NCBI RefSeq assembly: GCF_000955805.1
Contig: NZ_JYOA01000003.1
Span: forward strand, 422,625-486,624
Direction: 5' to 3'
From: Pseudomonas sp. 21
Lineage (GTDB): Bacteria; Pseudomonadota; Gammaproteobacteria; Pseudomonadales; Pseudomonadaceae
Length of the DNA: 64,000 nucleotides
In this document: positions 8,122-16,983 of the stretch, piece after piece
Layout: the number at the start of each line of letters is the position of its first letter
Position numbering within the stretch: the first letter of the stretch is position 1
Translations under genes and position numbers: made by a program
The notes under the pieces: model-generated
Database searches by the model: none
What the model saw: only the letters and a program-made list of their open reading frames with translations
Told to the model about the DNA's origin: nothing

Positions 8122-9216
8122 ATGGGCAAGTTGCGCGTTGGGGTGATTTTCGGTGGGCGTTCGGCGGAGCACGAGGTGTCCCTGCAATCGGCGAAGAACA
8201 TCGTCGATGCGCTGGACCGCGAGCGCTTCGAACCGGTGCTGGTGGGCATCGACAAGGAGGGCCGCTGGCACCTCAACGATGCCTCCGACTACCTGCTCAA
8301 CCAGGAAAACCCGGCGCTGATCGCCCTCAACCGCTCCAACCGCGAGCTGGCCGTGGTGCCGGGCAAGGCCGAGCAGCAACTGGTGGAAACCGCCAGCCGC
8401 CAATTGCTCGACCACGTCGACGTGATCTTCCCCATCGTCCACGGCACCCAGGGCGAGGACGGCTGCCTGCAGGGCCTGTTGCGCATGGCCGATATTCCCT
8501 TCGTCGGCTCCGACGTGCTGGGCTCGGCCATCTGCATGGACAAGGACGTGAGCAAGCGCCTGCTGCGCGACGCCGGCATCGCCATCACGCCCTTCATCAC
8601 CCTGACCCGCGCCAATGCCGCGCGCACGCGGTTCGCCGAGGCGCAGCGCAAGCTCGGCCTGCCGCTGTTCATCAAGCCGGCGAACATGGGCTCGTCGGTG
8701 GGCGTCAGCAAGGTCGAGGACGAGGCCGGGTACGACGAAGCCGTGCGCCTGGCGCTGGCCTTCGACGACAAGGTACTGGTGGAGTCCGCCGTGAAGGGCC
8801 GCGAGATCGAGTGCGCGGTGCTGGGCAATGAACAGCCGATTGCCAGCGGCTGTGGCGAGATCGTCGTCGGCAGTGGCTTCTACTCCTACGACAGCAAGTA
8901 CATCGACGAGGAGGCGGCCAAGGTCGTGGTGCCCGCCGATATCCCCGCCGAGGCCAGCGAGCGCATCCGCCAGCTGGCCGTGGACGCCTTCCTCGCCCTG
9001 GAGTGCTCCGGCCTGGCGCGGGTCGACGTGTTCCTCACCGAGAGCGGCGAAGTGCTGATCAACGAGCTGAACTCGTTGCCCGGCTTCACCCGCATCAGCA
9101 TGTATCCCAAGCTCTGGCAGGCCACGGGGATGACCTACAGCGAGCTGGTCAGCCGGTTGATCGACCTGGCCATCGAGCGCCACGCCGCCCGGCGCAATCT
9201 GCAGACCAACCGCTGA
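8122..9216 (+). CDS. ddlA: D-alanine--D-alanine ligase
   Basis: A 364-residue ATP-grasp ligase that makes D-Ala-D-Ala for peptidoglycan in the cytoplasm. Diagnostic segments include the N-terminal [15 protein letters not shown], the HGTQGEDG loop, [15 protein letters not shown] of the ATP-binding region, and the C-terminal [23 protein letters not shown] holding the Mg-binding Glu and Asn. Length is normal for the longer DdlA type rather than the shorter DdlB found in the mur-fts cluster, and the gene stands alone here. A GGGAGG ribosome-binding site precedes the ATG. Confidence 0.95.
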   Translation: MGKLRVGVIFGGRSAEHEVSLQSAKNIVDALDRERFEPVLVGIDKEGRWHLNDASDYLLNQENPALIALNRSNRELAVVPGKAEQQLVETASRQLLDHVDVIFPIVHGTQGEDGCLQGLLRMADIPFVGSDVLGSAICMDKDVSKRLLRDAGIAITPFITLTRANAARTRFAEAQRKLGLPLFIKPANMGSSVGVSKVEDEAGYDEAVRLALAFDDKVLVESAVKGREIECAVLGNEQPIASGCGEIVVGSGFYSYDSKYIDEEAAKVVVPADIPAEASERIRQLAVDAFLALECSGLARVDVFLTESGEVLINELNSLPGFTRISMYPKLWQATGMTYSELVSRLIDLAIERHAARRNLQTNR

Positions 9217-9318
9217 TCCACGCCCCGCCGGCTGCTTCTGCGCTACCCTGAGTGGCCGTCGCCCGGTCTCGGGCGGCCGGCCCCGTGTCCCGTAACGAAC
9301 AGTCAGAAGGAGCACGAG

Positions 9319-10143
9319 ATGAACACCGTAGTATTTGCCGACGGCACCGTCGTTCCCGCCATCGGCCAGGGCACCTGGCGCATGGGCGAGGACAGCTTCC
9401 AGCGCAAGCGCGAGATCGCTGCCCTGCGTGAAGGCATCGAGCGCGGCCTGACCCTGATCGACACCGCCGAGATGTACGGCGAGGGTGGCTCGGAAGAGGT
9501 GGTCGGCGAGGCCATTGCCGGTTTGCGCGACAAGGTCTTCCTGGTCAGCAAGGTCTATCCGCACAACGCCAGCCGGCGCGGCGTCCCCGAGGCCTGCGAA
9601 CGCAGCCTGCGGCGCCTGGGTACCGATTGCCTGGACCTCTACCTGCTGCACTGGCGCGGCCAGTATCCACTGGAGGAGACCGTAGAGGCCTTCGAGCGGC
9701 TGCGCGAGGCGGGCAAGATCAAACGCTGGGGCGTCTCCAATTTCGACCTCGACGATATGCAGGAACTGAACGAGCCGGCCTGCGCCACCAACCAGGTGCA
9801 GTACAGCCTGGAGGAGCGCGGCATCGAGTGGGACCTGCTGCCCTGGTGCCAGGAACAGCGCATGCCGCTGATGGCCTATTGCCCGGTAGGGCAGGGCGGC
9901 AAGCTGCTGCGCCACCGGGTGCTGGGAGAAATCGCCGGTCGCCACGACGCCACCCCGGCGCGCGTGGCGCTGGCCTGGTTGATCCACCAGCCGGGGGTGA
10001 TCGCCATTCCCAAGGCGGTGGAACCGCTGCATGTGCGCGACAACGCCGCCGCGCTGCAACTGTGCCTGACGCCCGAGGACCTGGAAGCGCTCGATGCCGC
10101 CTTCCCGCCGCCGACCCGCAAGCGGCACCTGGCGGTGGTGTGA
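9319..10143 (+). CDS. aldo/keto reductase
   Basis: A 274-residue NADPH-dependent (beta/alpha)8-barrel oxidoreductase. The catalytic tetrad is recognisable: Asp in LIDTAEMYG with the Tyr four residues on, Lys in LVSKVYP and His in LLHWRG. The cofactor-binding end (VIAIPKAVEPLHVRDNAAAL) is also present. It resembles the YeaE/DkgA-like reductases of proteobacteria. AAGGAG precedes the ATG by about 8 nt. The gene is monocistronic; after the stop there is a GC-rich stem (about 10152-10185) without a U-run. Substrate unknown, probably small aldehydes. Confidence 0.92.
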   Translation: MNTVVFADGTVVPAIGQGTWRMGEDSFQRKREIAALREGIERGLTLIDTAEMYGEGGSEEVVGEAIAGLRDKVFLVSKVYPHNASRRGVPEACERSLRRLGTDCLDLYLLHWRGQYPLEETVEAFERLREAGKIKRWGVSNFDLDDMQELNEPACATNQVQYSLEERGIEWDLLPWCQEQRMPLMAYCPVGQGGKLLRHRVLGEIAGRHDATPARVALAWLIHQPGVIAIPKAVEPLHVRDNAAALQLCLTPEDLEALDAAFPPPTRKRHLAVV

Positions 10144-10233
10144 CGCCGCAGCCCCGGTCGTCGCTCGCTAGAGCGCGACCGGGGCGCGGTGCTAGCCTTG
10201 CCCCATGGTCACCGACCGGGGAGGGCTGCAGCG

Positions 10234-10605
10234 ATGAGCAACTACACGGCGGACAGCGCCGCCATCAACCGTGTGCTGACGGACTACGTCGAGGGCATGA
10301 CCTTCGGTGACGAGTCGCGCCTGCGCCTGGCGTTCCATCCGTCCTGCAAGATCATCGGCAACTACCATGGCGCGCTGGAGTGGGCGTCGCTGGACGAGTT
10401 CATCGGCGCGATCAAGGCCGAGTCGCCGCCCTCCGAGGGCGCGCCGCCGGCGTGGGAGCTGAAGTCGCTGGATATCACTGGCGACAGCGCCGTGGCCAAG
10501 GTTACCGACGAGTTCCTCGGCATGCACTTCACCGACTACCTGGCGCTGCTGCGCATTGGCAATGGCTGGCAGATCGTCAACAAGCTCTATTACCTGCACG
10601 AATGA
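10234..10605 (+). CDS. NTF2-like (putative lumazine-binding) protein
   Basis: A 123-residue alpha+beta cone-fold protein of the SnoaL/NTF2-like superfamily. An N-terminal helix pair (AINRVLTDYVEGMTFGDESRL) is followed by the typical strands ending DYLALLRIGNGWQIVNKLYYLH. The ATG at 10234 follows a GGGAGGG sequence and is preferred to the upstream in-frame start at 10189. One base separates its stop from the GTG start of the methyltransferase gene, so the two are probably translated together. Such proteins are often small enzymes or binding partners; no catalytic residues can be named. Confidence 0.82.
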   Translation: MSNYTADSAAINRVLTDYVEGMTFGDESRLRLAFHPSCKIIGNYHGALEWASLDEFIGAIKAESPPSEGAPPAWELKSLDITGDSAVAKVTDEFLGMHFTDYLALLRIGNGWQIVNKLYYLHE

Positions 10606-10606
10606 C

Positions 10607-11428
10607 GTGGAACGCATCACCCTGCGCGGCACGCCGGAAACCCTGCTGATCACCCTGTACGCCAAGGCAAAGGAGAGCGAGCTGCCCGATAGCCTGCTGC
10701 GCGACCGTTTCTCGCGGCAGGCGGTGGAGCAGATCGACTACGACTTCGCCCGCCTGCACATCGGCCGCGCCGAGCAGGTGGGCATCGCCCTGCGGGCCCG
10801 GCTGTTCGATGACTGGGTGCGCGACTTCCTCGCCCGCCACCCGGCCTGCGTGGTCCTGCAACTGGGCTGCGGGCTGGACAGCCGGGTGTGGCGCATCGAT
10901 CCGCCGTCTTCCGTGCAGTGGTTCGAGGTGGACTTCCCGGAGGTGATCGCCTTGCGCGAGCGCCTGTATCCCGCGCGGGAAAATTGCCACCTGCTGGCCA
11001 GTTCCCTGACTGCGCCGGACTGGTGGCGCGCGGTGCCGACCGGGCGACCGGTGCTGATGGTTGCCGAGGGCGTGCTGCCTTATGTGGAGACTGGCGAAGT
11101 GTTCCGCCTGTTGGGTGCGCTGACCGGGCGCTTCGGCCAGGGCGAGCTGGTGTTCGACGGCTACAGTCGCCTGGGTATCCGCCTGTTGCAGTGGAACCCG
11201 ATGATCCGTCGCACCGGCGCGGTGCTGCACTGGGGCATCGACGAGCCGCAGGAGCTTGAGCGACAGGTGCCGGCCCTGCGTTTCGTCGATGCCATCGCCG
11301 CCTACGACCGCGCACAGATCGCCCGGCTCTCCCTGGGCATGCGCCTGCTCTACGAGATCACCCTGGCCATTCCGACGCTGCGTCGCATGGGGCGGCTGCT
11401 GCGCTATCGCTTCGGCCCCTCATCGTGA
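10607..11428 (+). CDS. class I SAM-dependent methyltransferase (leucine carboxyl methyltransferase-like)
   Basis: A 273-residue methyltransferase of the LCM/TcmP-like family (PF04072 type). Motif I is LQLGCGLDSRVWRI, an acidic motif follows in WFEVDFPEVIALR, and the MVAEGVLPYV segment is typical of this family. A GTG start at 10607, one base after the NTF2-like stop, is preferred; the frame is open further upstream, inside the previous gene. Members methylate carboxylates or polyketide-like compounds; the substrate here is unknown. The pairing with an NTF2-like protein suggests a small shared pathway. Confidence 0.82.
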   Translation: MERITLRGTPETLLITLYAKAKESELPDSLLRDRFSRQAVEQIDYDFARLHIGRAEQVGIALRARLFDDWVRDFLARHPACVVLQLGCGLDSRVWRIDPPSSVQWFEVDFPEVIALRERLYPARENCHLLASSLTAPDWWRAVPTGRPVLMVAEGVLPYVETGEVFRLLGALTGRFGQGELVFDGYSRLGIRLLQWNPMIRRTGAVLHWGIDEPQELERQVPALRFVDAIAAYDRAQIARLSLGMRLLYEITLAIPTLRRMGRLLRYRFGPSS

Positions 11429-11497
11429 GCAGATGGCCGCAGCGCGCCCTGGCTGCTTTACTGATGCGTCTACGACGACCTTGTTCAGGAGCTGGCG

Positions 11498-11953
11498 ATG
11501 AAGCTCGAGCCGTTGATGGAGATGAACGTGAAGGCCAGTGTGCCGCTGGAGATCGGCCGCGTGCCGCAGGGCCAGCGGCTGATCTCGGCGGCCGGCGGCG
11601 GCACTTTCAAGGGCCAGCGCCTGAGCGGCGAAGTGCTGCCCGGCGGCGGCGACTGGATTCTGGTGGACAGCGACGGCAGCTGGCACCTGGAAGTGCGCCT
11701 GGTGCTGCGTACCGACGATGGGGCGCGCATCCTGATGCAGCACATCGGCCTTCTCGTGGCCAACCCGAAGATCATCCACGCGGTCTCGCGGGGCGACAGT
11801 ACCGAGTTTGGCGATACCTACTTCATGATCCAGCCGCGCTTCGAGGTCGGCGACGACCGCTACCGCTGGCTCAACCATCAGTTGGCGGTGGGCGAGGGAA
11901 GGCTGGGGCCGGGGTGGGTGGAGTACCGCATCTTCTCGCTGACCAATAGCTGA
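11498..11953 (+). CDS. DUF3237 family protein
   Basis: A 151-residue protein matching the DUF3237 family (UPF0311) across its length. Typical segments are the GGTFKG loop, a DWILVDSDGSWHLEVRL-like strand region, and the C-terminal pair YFMIQPRFEVGD and YRWLNHQLAVGEGR. These are beta-rich proteins without known activity. GGAG precedes the start at 11498. It follows the methyltransferase gene by about 70 nt in the same direction but is not necessarily in one operon with it. Confidence 0.85.
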   Translation: MKLEPLMEMNVKASVPLEIGRVPQGQRLISAAGGGTFKGQRLSGEVLPGGGDWILVDSDGSWHLEVRLVLRTDDGARILMQHIGLLVANPKIIHAVSRGDSTEFGDTYFMIQPRFEVGDDRYRWLNHQLAVGEGRLGPGWVEYRIFSLTNS

Positions 11954-12026
11954 CACGGATAGTTCCTGCGGGTGTCACAAGCGGTGAGCATAGTGAGGGG
12001 CATCAGGTAATCGTCGGAGAAACACG

Positions 12027-12422
12027 ATGCCGCTTCCCCTCGCTATGCATCCGCGCGACAAGGTCGTTCTGTTCGATGGCAATTGCCCGCTCGCCAGCGA
12101 TTTCAGCCGATTCCTCCGCCATCGGGACCAAGGTCGCCGGATGAGGCTGCACAGCGTGCAGTCTGCCGAGGGGCGGGCGATTCTCGACTGGTTCGGCCTG
12201 CCCGGCGATTGCGTGCAAAGCCTGCTGTTCATCGATGACCGGCAAGGTTACGAGCGCAGCGATGCTCTCCTGCGCACGCTCGGGCAACTGCCCCATCCCT
12301 GGCGTTGGCTGCGGGTCCTGCAGCTGCTGCCGTGCTCGCTGCGCGAAGGCTGCCTCGATCGCCTTGTCCGCTATCGCTTGCACGGTCGCGGGCAGCGCCA
12401 GCCGCTGCCGACGCAATCCTAG
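12027..12422 (+). CDS. DCC-family (DUF393) protein with altered CxxC motif
   Basis: A 131-residue thiol-disulfide-oxidoreductase-like DCC protein (DUF393). The family signature is D-G-x-C-x-x-C; here residues 18-24 read DGNCPLA, so the second cysteine is replaced by alanine. The rest fits the family: an SLLFIDD strand, the DALLRTLGQLPHPWRWL helix and the C-terminal RLVRYRLHGR tail. Loss of the second Cys argues against ordinary disulfide exchange, though a monothiol activity is possible. The role is unknown. Confidence 0.75.
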   Translation: MPLPLAMHPRDKVVLFDGNCPLASDFSRFLRHRDQGRRMRLHSVQSAEGRAILDWFGLPGDCVQSLLFIDDRQGYERSDALLRTLGQLPHPWRWLRVLQLLPCSLREGCLDRLVRYRLHGRGQRQPLPTQS

Positions 12423-12566
12423 CGTCGCCCGCATCGATGGGCTGCGCTGAGTGAGGCAAGCGGTCGAGGCAACTGCCGTATTCCGGGAAGTCCGTGCCTT
12501 CGTATCCCACTCACCCCAGCCCGGTCCCGTTTACGGAAGAGGGGGGAGGGCGAGGGGCTTTGCTCC

Positions 12567-12597
12567 TGCAGGAGCGGGCCATGCCCGCGCTCCTGCA
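12567..12597. repeat. short palindromic repeat (GCAGGAGCGGGC type)
   Basis: A 31-nt near-perfect palindrome, TGCAGGAGCGGGC then CAT then GCCCGCGCTCCTGCA. It resembles a second class of Pseudomonas REP-like unit, distinct from the GCGAGCAAG class. It lies between the convergent DCC-family gene and the TorF-like porin gene and could act as a weak bidirectional transcript end. Confidence 0.6.
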
Positions 12598-12641
12598 TTC
12601 GGGCGTTGCGCTGCGTACCACCGGCGCCCCACCCCTGCGCG

Positions 12642-13385
12642 TCAGAAACTCCTGCTCACGCTGGCGACCACGGTCGCCGTGCACACATCGCCGAAGCCGA
12701 ACTGGGTGCGGCATTCGTTCTGCGACAGGTCGGTGTCGATGTAGCTCACCGCCCAGTCGAAGCCCAGCAGCTCGTGGCTCAGCTTGGCTTCCCACTCGTG
12801 GTAGGTGTCGCGGGTGCTGCCGTCTCCGGAGAGGTAGAGCGGGTCCTTGGCGTCGTTGCGGCCGTAGCGCACGCGCAGCTTGAACTCGGCCGGCAGCTCG
12901 GCGTTGTAGGCCAGGTAGGTGTAGAGGTTGGCCTGGTCTTCGCCGAAGTAGGTGGGGTAGTCGTTGCCGTAGTAGGCCCCCACTTCGAAGCCGTAGGCGT
13001 GGAGGATGGCGTAGGTGTCGCTCTGGTTGAACTGGGCTTCCTTCGGGTAGGCGTACTTGATGTAGCCCAGGTCCAGGGCGATGTCATCGTTGGCCTGCCA
13101 GTACCAGCCGGCGTAGTAGTCGGTTTCCTGACGGGTCTTCAGGCCGCCGCCGAAGTCGACGTTGGAGGTCCACACGCCGAGGTAGGCGCCGGAGGCGTGC
13201 TGCAGGGTCAGGCCGAGCTGGGCGGCGGGGTCGTTCTGGGTCTGCGAGATGCCGCGGGTGCGGTAGTCGCTGAGCAGGGCGGTGTCGATCTGCAGGGCGA
13301 AGCCTTCGCCGAGCTCCACGGCCAGGGCGGAAGTCAGCGGAGCGCAGGCGAGCAGCGCGCCGACAAGCCATTGCGGGCGATTCAT
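12642..13385 (-). CDS. TorF-family outer-membrane porin
   Basis: A 247-residue predicted beta-barrel with a Sec signal peptide (NRPQWLVGALLACAPL, cleavage near ALA at residues 20-22). The mature protein starts with the TorF-family pattern ALLSDYRTRGISQTQNDPAAQ, followed by alternating strands, and ends in a C-terminal Phe. The start is the ATG at 13385; the frame upstream is open but has no signal. It lies 148 nt downstream of the exported amidohydrolase gene in the same direction, so it may provide the outer-membrane route for that enzyme's substrate. Function is inferred from family and context. Confidence 0.83.
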   Translation of the reverse strand: MNRPQWLVGALLACAPLTSALAVELGEGFALQIDTALLSDYRTRGISQTQNDPAAQLGLTLQHASGAYLGVWTSNVDFGGGLKTRQETDYYAGWYWQANDDIALDLGYIKYAYPKEAQFNQSDTYAILHAYGFEVGAYYGNDYPTYFGEDQANLYTYLAYNAELPAEFKLRVRYGRNDAKDPLYLSGDGSTRDTYHEWEAKLSHELLGFDWAVSYIDTDLSQNECRTQFGFGDVCTATVVASVSRSF

Positions 13386-13533
13386 ACGGGGTTCCCTTTG
13401 TTGTGATTGTCTGTGGGCAGATGAAAAATCCCGCGCAGCGCCGACCCTCCCGGTCAACTCGGGAAGCTGCGGCAAGGGTTGGGCTGGCGGGCAGGGCGCC
13501 GGGGGTGTTCACGCCCCGGCGCAGGAGCCCGGC

Positions 13534-15291
13534 TCAGAGAGCCGGTTGGTCTTCGGCGCGGTAGATTTCGCGGCCTTCGAACAGGGTGTGGAGCACGCGT
13601 GCCTCGTTCAGTTGCTGGTCGGGCACGGTGAATACGTCGCGGTCGAGCACGACCATGTCGGCCTGCTTGCCGGGTGCCAGGCTGCCGATCTTGTCGCCCA
13701 GGCCGATGGTCTGCGCGGCGTTGCGGGTGTACGCGTAGAACATGGTCTGGCGGTCCACGCTCTCGGCGGCGTTGAGCACGCCTTCCTCGCCCTGGCGGGT
13801 GACCGCCTGGTAGATGGCCTTGAGCGGATCAGGCGTGGACACCGGCCAGTCGCTGGCGCCGGCGATGGTGGCGCCGTTGTCCAGCAAGGATTTGGCCGGG
13901 TACATGTAGCGGTAGGCCTCGTCGGCGATGTAGGGCTTCACCAGCTCCACGGTGTAGGGCTCGGCGGTGGCCCAGTCCAGCTGCATCGAGGCGATCACCC
14001 CGAGCTCCTTGAAGCGCGGGAAGTCCTTGGGGTTGACCAGTTGCAGGTGGGTGATCGAGTGGGTCACGCCACTCTGCCGGTCCTTGCGCGCCTGGGCGAA
14101 GCCGTTGAGGGACTCGCGCACCGCGCGGTCGCCGATGGCGTGCACGTGCACCAGCCAGCCGCGCGCATCGGCAGCGCTGACCAGTTCGCCAAAGTGTTTG
14201 GGATCGATCAGCAGTTCGCCCGGCTTGTGGCTGTTCTTGTAGTCCTCCAGCAGCGCGGCGGACTGTGCGGGGAATTCGATCACGCCATCGGCGAACACCT
14301 TGATGCCCGGCAGCGTCAGGTTCGGGATGCCCTGGAACTGCTGGCGGACCTTCTCGATCACGTCCAGATCGGCCGGCGTGCTTTTCGGGTTAACCACCTG
14401 TAGCGCGGCGACGTGGGCGGTGAGCTGGCCGTCGCGGGTCAGGTCGCGGTAGACCGGCAGCACGCCGACGGTCTTCTCGGTGGGCTTGATGGCGAACAGC
14501 GCTTCGCCGGGCGTGCCGTTGGCGGCCGGGTCCATCCAGGCGGTGATGCCCAGGCTGTTGTTGTACTTCACCGCGGCCACGCCGGCGCGGTCCATGGTGG
14601 CGGTGTCGGGAACCGGCATCGCGGCGGCCACCAGGTCGAAACCGGAGTCGACCAGGAAGCCGGTGGGGTTGAAGTCCTTGTCGTGGGCGACGTTCTCCTG
14701 CTCCAGCGGGCTCAGGCCGCGCAGGCGCTTCGCATCCAGCCCGGCGCGCTTGAGCATGGCGGCGTTGGCCCAGGCGGTGTGGTGGTCGCTGCCGATCAGC
14801 ACCACCGGGGTGTCCTTCCACTCGCCCTGGTTGAAGCGCTTGGCCAGGCCGTCGGCCTGGGACCAGTAGGTGGAGTTCATGCCGTTCATGACCACGGTGT
14901 CGTGCACCTTGGCCTTGCCGCTGTCGCGGTCCTGCTTGAGGCGCTTCTCGAAGGCGTCGAGGTCCATCTGCTCGTCCAGCAGGCTGGCGGAGATCAGCTC
15001 CAGGCCGCCGAAGATGGAGTGCGAGTGGCTGTCGATGAAGCCGGGCATCAGCACCTTGCCGCCCAGGTCGACCTGCTTGCTGGCGGTGCCGGCGAGCTTG
15101 CGGATGTCTTCGTTGGAGCCCACCTGCAGCACCTTGCCACCGGCGACCGCGACGGCCTGCTGCAACGGTTGGCCAGGCTCGGCGGTGAAGACCTTGGCGT
15201 TGTACAGGATCAGGTCCGCGTTCTGTGCCTGAGCTTCAAAAGTACCCAGTGCGATGGCGAGCGCCAGCGCGCCCTTGAGCATGCCGTGCAT
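13534..15291 (-). CDS. exported metal-dependent amidohydrolase (amidohydrolase family 3, YtcJ-like)
   Basis: A 585-residue enzyme with an N-terminal signal peptide (hydrophobic core LKGALALAIALGTF, cleavage near AQA at 21-23), so it should act in the periplasm. The metal site is seen as GFIDSHSHS (HxH), with later LVHVHAIGDRAV and ITHLQLVNP carrying further His ligands; the C-terminal GSLAPGKQADMVVLDRDVF is the usual composite domain. Substrate unknown; relatives hydrolyse cyclic amides or N-acyl amino acids. It is divergent from a LysR regulator and is followed by a TorF porin gene. Confidence 0.9.
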   Translation of the reverse strand: MHGMLKGALALAIALGTFEAQAQNADLILYNAKVFTAEPGQPLQQAVAVAGGKVLQVGSNEDIRKLAGTASKQVDLGGKVLMPGFIDSHSHSIFGGLELISASLLDEQMDLDAFEKRLKQDRDSGKAKVHDTVVMNGMNSTYWSQADGLAKRFNQGEWKDTPVVLIGSDHHTAWANAAMLKRAGLDAKRLRGLSPLEQENVAHDKDFNPTGFLVDSGFDLVAAAMPVPDTATMDRAGVAAVKYNNSLGITAWMDPAANGTPGEALFAIKPTEKTVGVLPVYRDLTRDGQLTAHVAALQVVNPKSTPADLDVIEKVRQQFQGIPNLTLPGIKVFADGVIEFPAQSAALLEDYKNSHKPGELLIDPKHFGELVSAADARGWLVHVHAIGDRAVRESLNGFAQARKDRQSGVTHSITHLQLVNPKDFPRFKELGVIASMQLDWATAEPYTVELVKPYIADEAYRYMYPAKSLLDNGATIAGASDWPVSTPDPLKAIYQAVTRQGEEGVLNAAESVDRQTMFYAYTRNAAQTIGLGDKIGSLAPGKQADMVVLDRDVFTVPDQQLNEARVLHTLFEGREIYRAEDQPAL

Positions 15292-15403
15292 GACTTCCCT
15301 CTGCTTTTCGGTGGATTATTGTTGGTCTGCGGCGCAGGCTACTGGCGGACCGGATCGTACGGAAGACGCCGTCAGGCATAACACTTGTGAAGGATTGGCA
15401 CGA

Positions 15404-16318
15404 ATGACGATGGACAGATTCAGCAGCCTGGCGATGTTCGTCGCCAGTGCCGAGACCGGCAGTTTCAGCCGCGCCGCCGAGCAATTGGGCAAGACGCCCT
15501 CGGCGGTGACCAAGGCGGTCGGCCAGCTGGAAATCGAAGTCGGCGCGCGCCTGTTCGAGCGCACCACGCGCAGCATGTCGCTGACCGAAGCCGGCCAGCT
15601 CTATCTCGATGGCGCCCGCGAGGTGCTGGCGCGGATGCGCGAGACCACCGAGGAAATCGCCCAGCTGCAGCACAGCCTGCGCGGCGTGCTGCGCATCACC
15701 GGGCCGCTGATCGTCGGCCCGGTGTTCCTCGACCAGGCCTGCGCCGAGTTCCTCGACCTGCACCCGGACGTGCGCCTGCAAGTCGATCTTTCCGACAGCT
15801 ACGTCGACCTGCTCGATGGTCGCTACGACCTCGCCCTGCGCATGGGCAACAGCGACCTGCCGGGGCTGATCGCCCAGCCGCTGGCCGAGAGCCGCCTGAT
15901 CATGTGCGCCAGCCCGGCCTATCTGGCCCGGCGCGGCACACCGCGGCACCCCAGCGAGATCATCGACCACGATTGCCTGGTCTACCGTCATCCGGCGCTG
16001 GATGACCGCTGGTGGTTCGACGTGGAGGGCGAGCGCTTCTCGACCCCGCGCAGCGGTCGCCTGAACAGCGATAACCAGGCGGTGCTGCTCACCGCCTGCC
16101 TGGCCGGGCACGGCTTGTTGCCGTGCCCGCACTGGAGCGTGCTGGAGCACCTGCGCAGCGGGCGGCTGGTGACGGTGCTGGAAGACTACTTCTTCGAACC
16201 GGACACCTTCGGCGCGCAGATCCTCGCGGTGTACCCGAGCAATCGCCGGGCGACGCGCAAGATCCACGCGTTCATCGAGCATCTGCGCGAGTACCTGCGG
16301 CGCAACGGCATCCTCTAG
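15404..16318 (+). CDS. LysR-family transcriptional regulator
   Basis: A 304-residue LysR regulator. The N-terminal winged HTH reads FVASAETGSFSRAAEQLGK, then SAVTKAVGQLE and ARLFERTTR, followed by the linker helix and a two-lobed effector-binding domain (from about residue 90) of the CrgA-like subfamily. Two ATGs are possible at 15404 and 15410; the first is used. The 112-nt intergenic space shared with the divergent exported amidohydrolase gene suggests that it controls the amidohydrolase and porin pair. Inducer unknown. Confidence 0.92.
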   Translation: MTMDRFSSLAMFVASAETGSFSRAAEQLGKTPSAVTKAVGQLEIEVGARLFERTTRSMSLTEAGQLYLDGAREVLARMRETTEEIAQLQHSLRGVLRITGPLIVGPVFLDQACAEFLDLHPDVRLQVDLSDSYVDLLDGRYDLALRMGNSDLPGLIAQPLAESRLIMCASPAYLARRGTPRHPSEIIDHDCLVYRHPALDDRWWFDVEGERFSTPRSGRLNSDNQAVLLTACLAGHGLLPCPHWSVLEHLRSGRLVTVLEDYFFEPDTFGAQILAVYPSNRRATRKIHAFIEHLREYLRRNGIL

Positions 16319-16322
16319 GTTT

Positions 16323-16931
16323 CTACAGCAATGCCCCGGCCCAGGCCGACACCAGCAGCAGGATCGCCATCAACTGGTTGAGCCGCTGCATCTGCGTGGG
16401 CGAGAGCAGGCGCTGGCTGCCGATGCCCAGGCTGGCCCAGACCGCCGTGCAGGGCACCGACACGAGGAAGAACAGCAGGGACAGCAGCTGCACGCGGTCC
16501 AGCCGGTCGACGCCGTGGCCGGCGTACACGCTGATTACCGCCAGCGCCATCATCCAGGTCTTGGGGTTGACCAGTTGCAGCGCGGCGGCTCCGAGTGCTC
16601 CCAGGCGCGCGGTGCCGGCGTCACGCTCCAGGTCCGCTGGCGGGCTGCGGAAGATCTGCCAGGCCAGCCAGCTCAGCCAGAGAACGCCGACCACGCTCAT
16701 CGTCTGCTGCACGCGCGGCAGGCCGCCGAGCACTTCGCCCAGCCCGCTGCCCACGGCCAACACCAGCGCGGCGGCGGCCGCGCAGCCACCCAACATGATC
16801 GGTAGCGCGGCGCTCCAGCCGAAACGGGCGCTGTTGCTGAAGATCAGCAGGTTGGTCGGCCCCGGCGTGATCGAGGCGACGAACGCAAAGAGGACGAAGG
16901 GCAGCCATTGGCCGAGCTGCGAGAAGTGCAT
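16323..16931 (-). CDS. LysE-family amino-acid exporter
   Basis: A 202-residue inner-membrane protein with six predicted helices. The LysE/RhtB signature FVASITPGPTNLLIFSNSARFG lies near residues 16-37 and the AALQLVNPKTWMMALAVIS stretch begins the second half. The ATG at 16931 is preferred to the upstream start at 16964 because the family starts just before the first helix. It probably exports an amino acid or derivative. It sits 52 nt from the 3' end of the AraC regulator gene in the same direction, a common LysE-AraC pairing in Pseudomonas. Its 3' end converges on the LysR gene, 4 nt away. Confidence 0.9.
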   Translation of the reverse strand: MHFSQLGQWLPFVLFAFVASITPGPTNLLIFSNSARFGWSAALPIMLGGCAAAAALVLAVGSGLGEVLGGLPRVQQTMSVVGVLWLSWLAWQIFRSPPADLERDAGTARLGALGAAALQLVNPKTWMMALAVISVYAGHGVDRLDRVQLLSLLFFLVSVPCTAVWASLGIGSQRLLSPTQMQRLNQLMAILLLVSAWAGALL

Positions 16932-16983
16932 GGCGGGAACTCCGGTGAATCCGTGGGAGCTCATCTTCGCCAGTGCGACGGGC

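Noticed and set aside
8065-10128. 687-residue open frame on the minus strand
   Set aside because: It spans two real plus-strand genes (ddlA and the aldo/keto reductase) and the gap between, and has shadow-type composition.
10152-10185. GC-rich hairpin after the aldo/keto reductase gene as a terminator
   Set aside because: The stem (CCCCGGTCG and CGACCGGGG) is strong but is not followed by a U-run.
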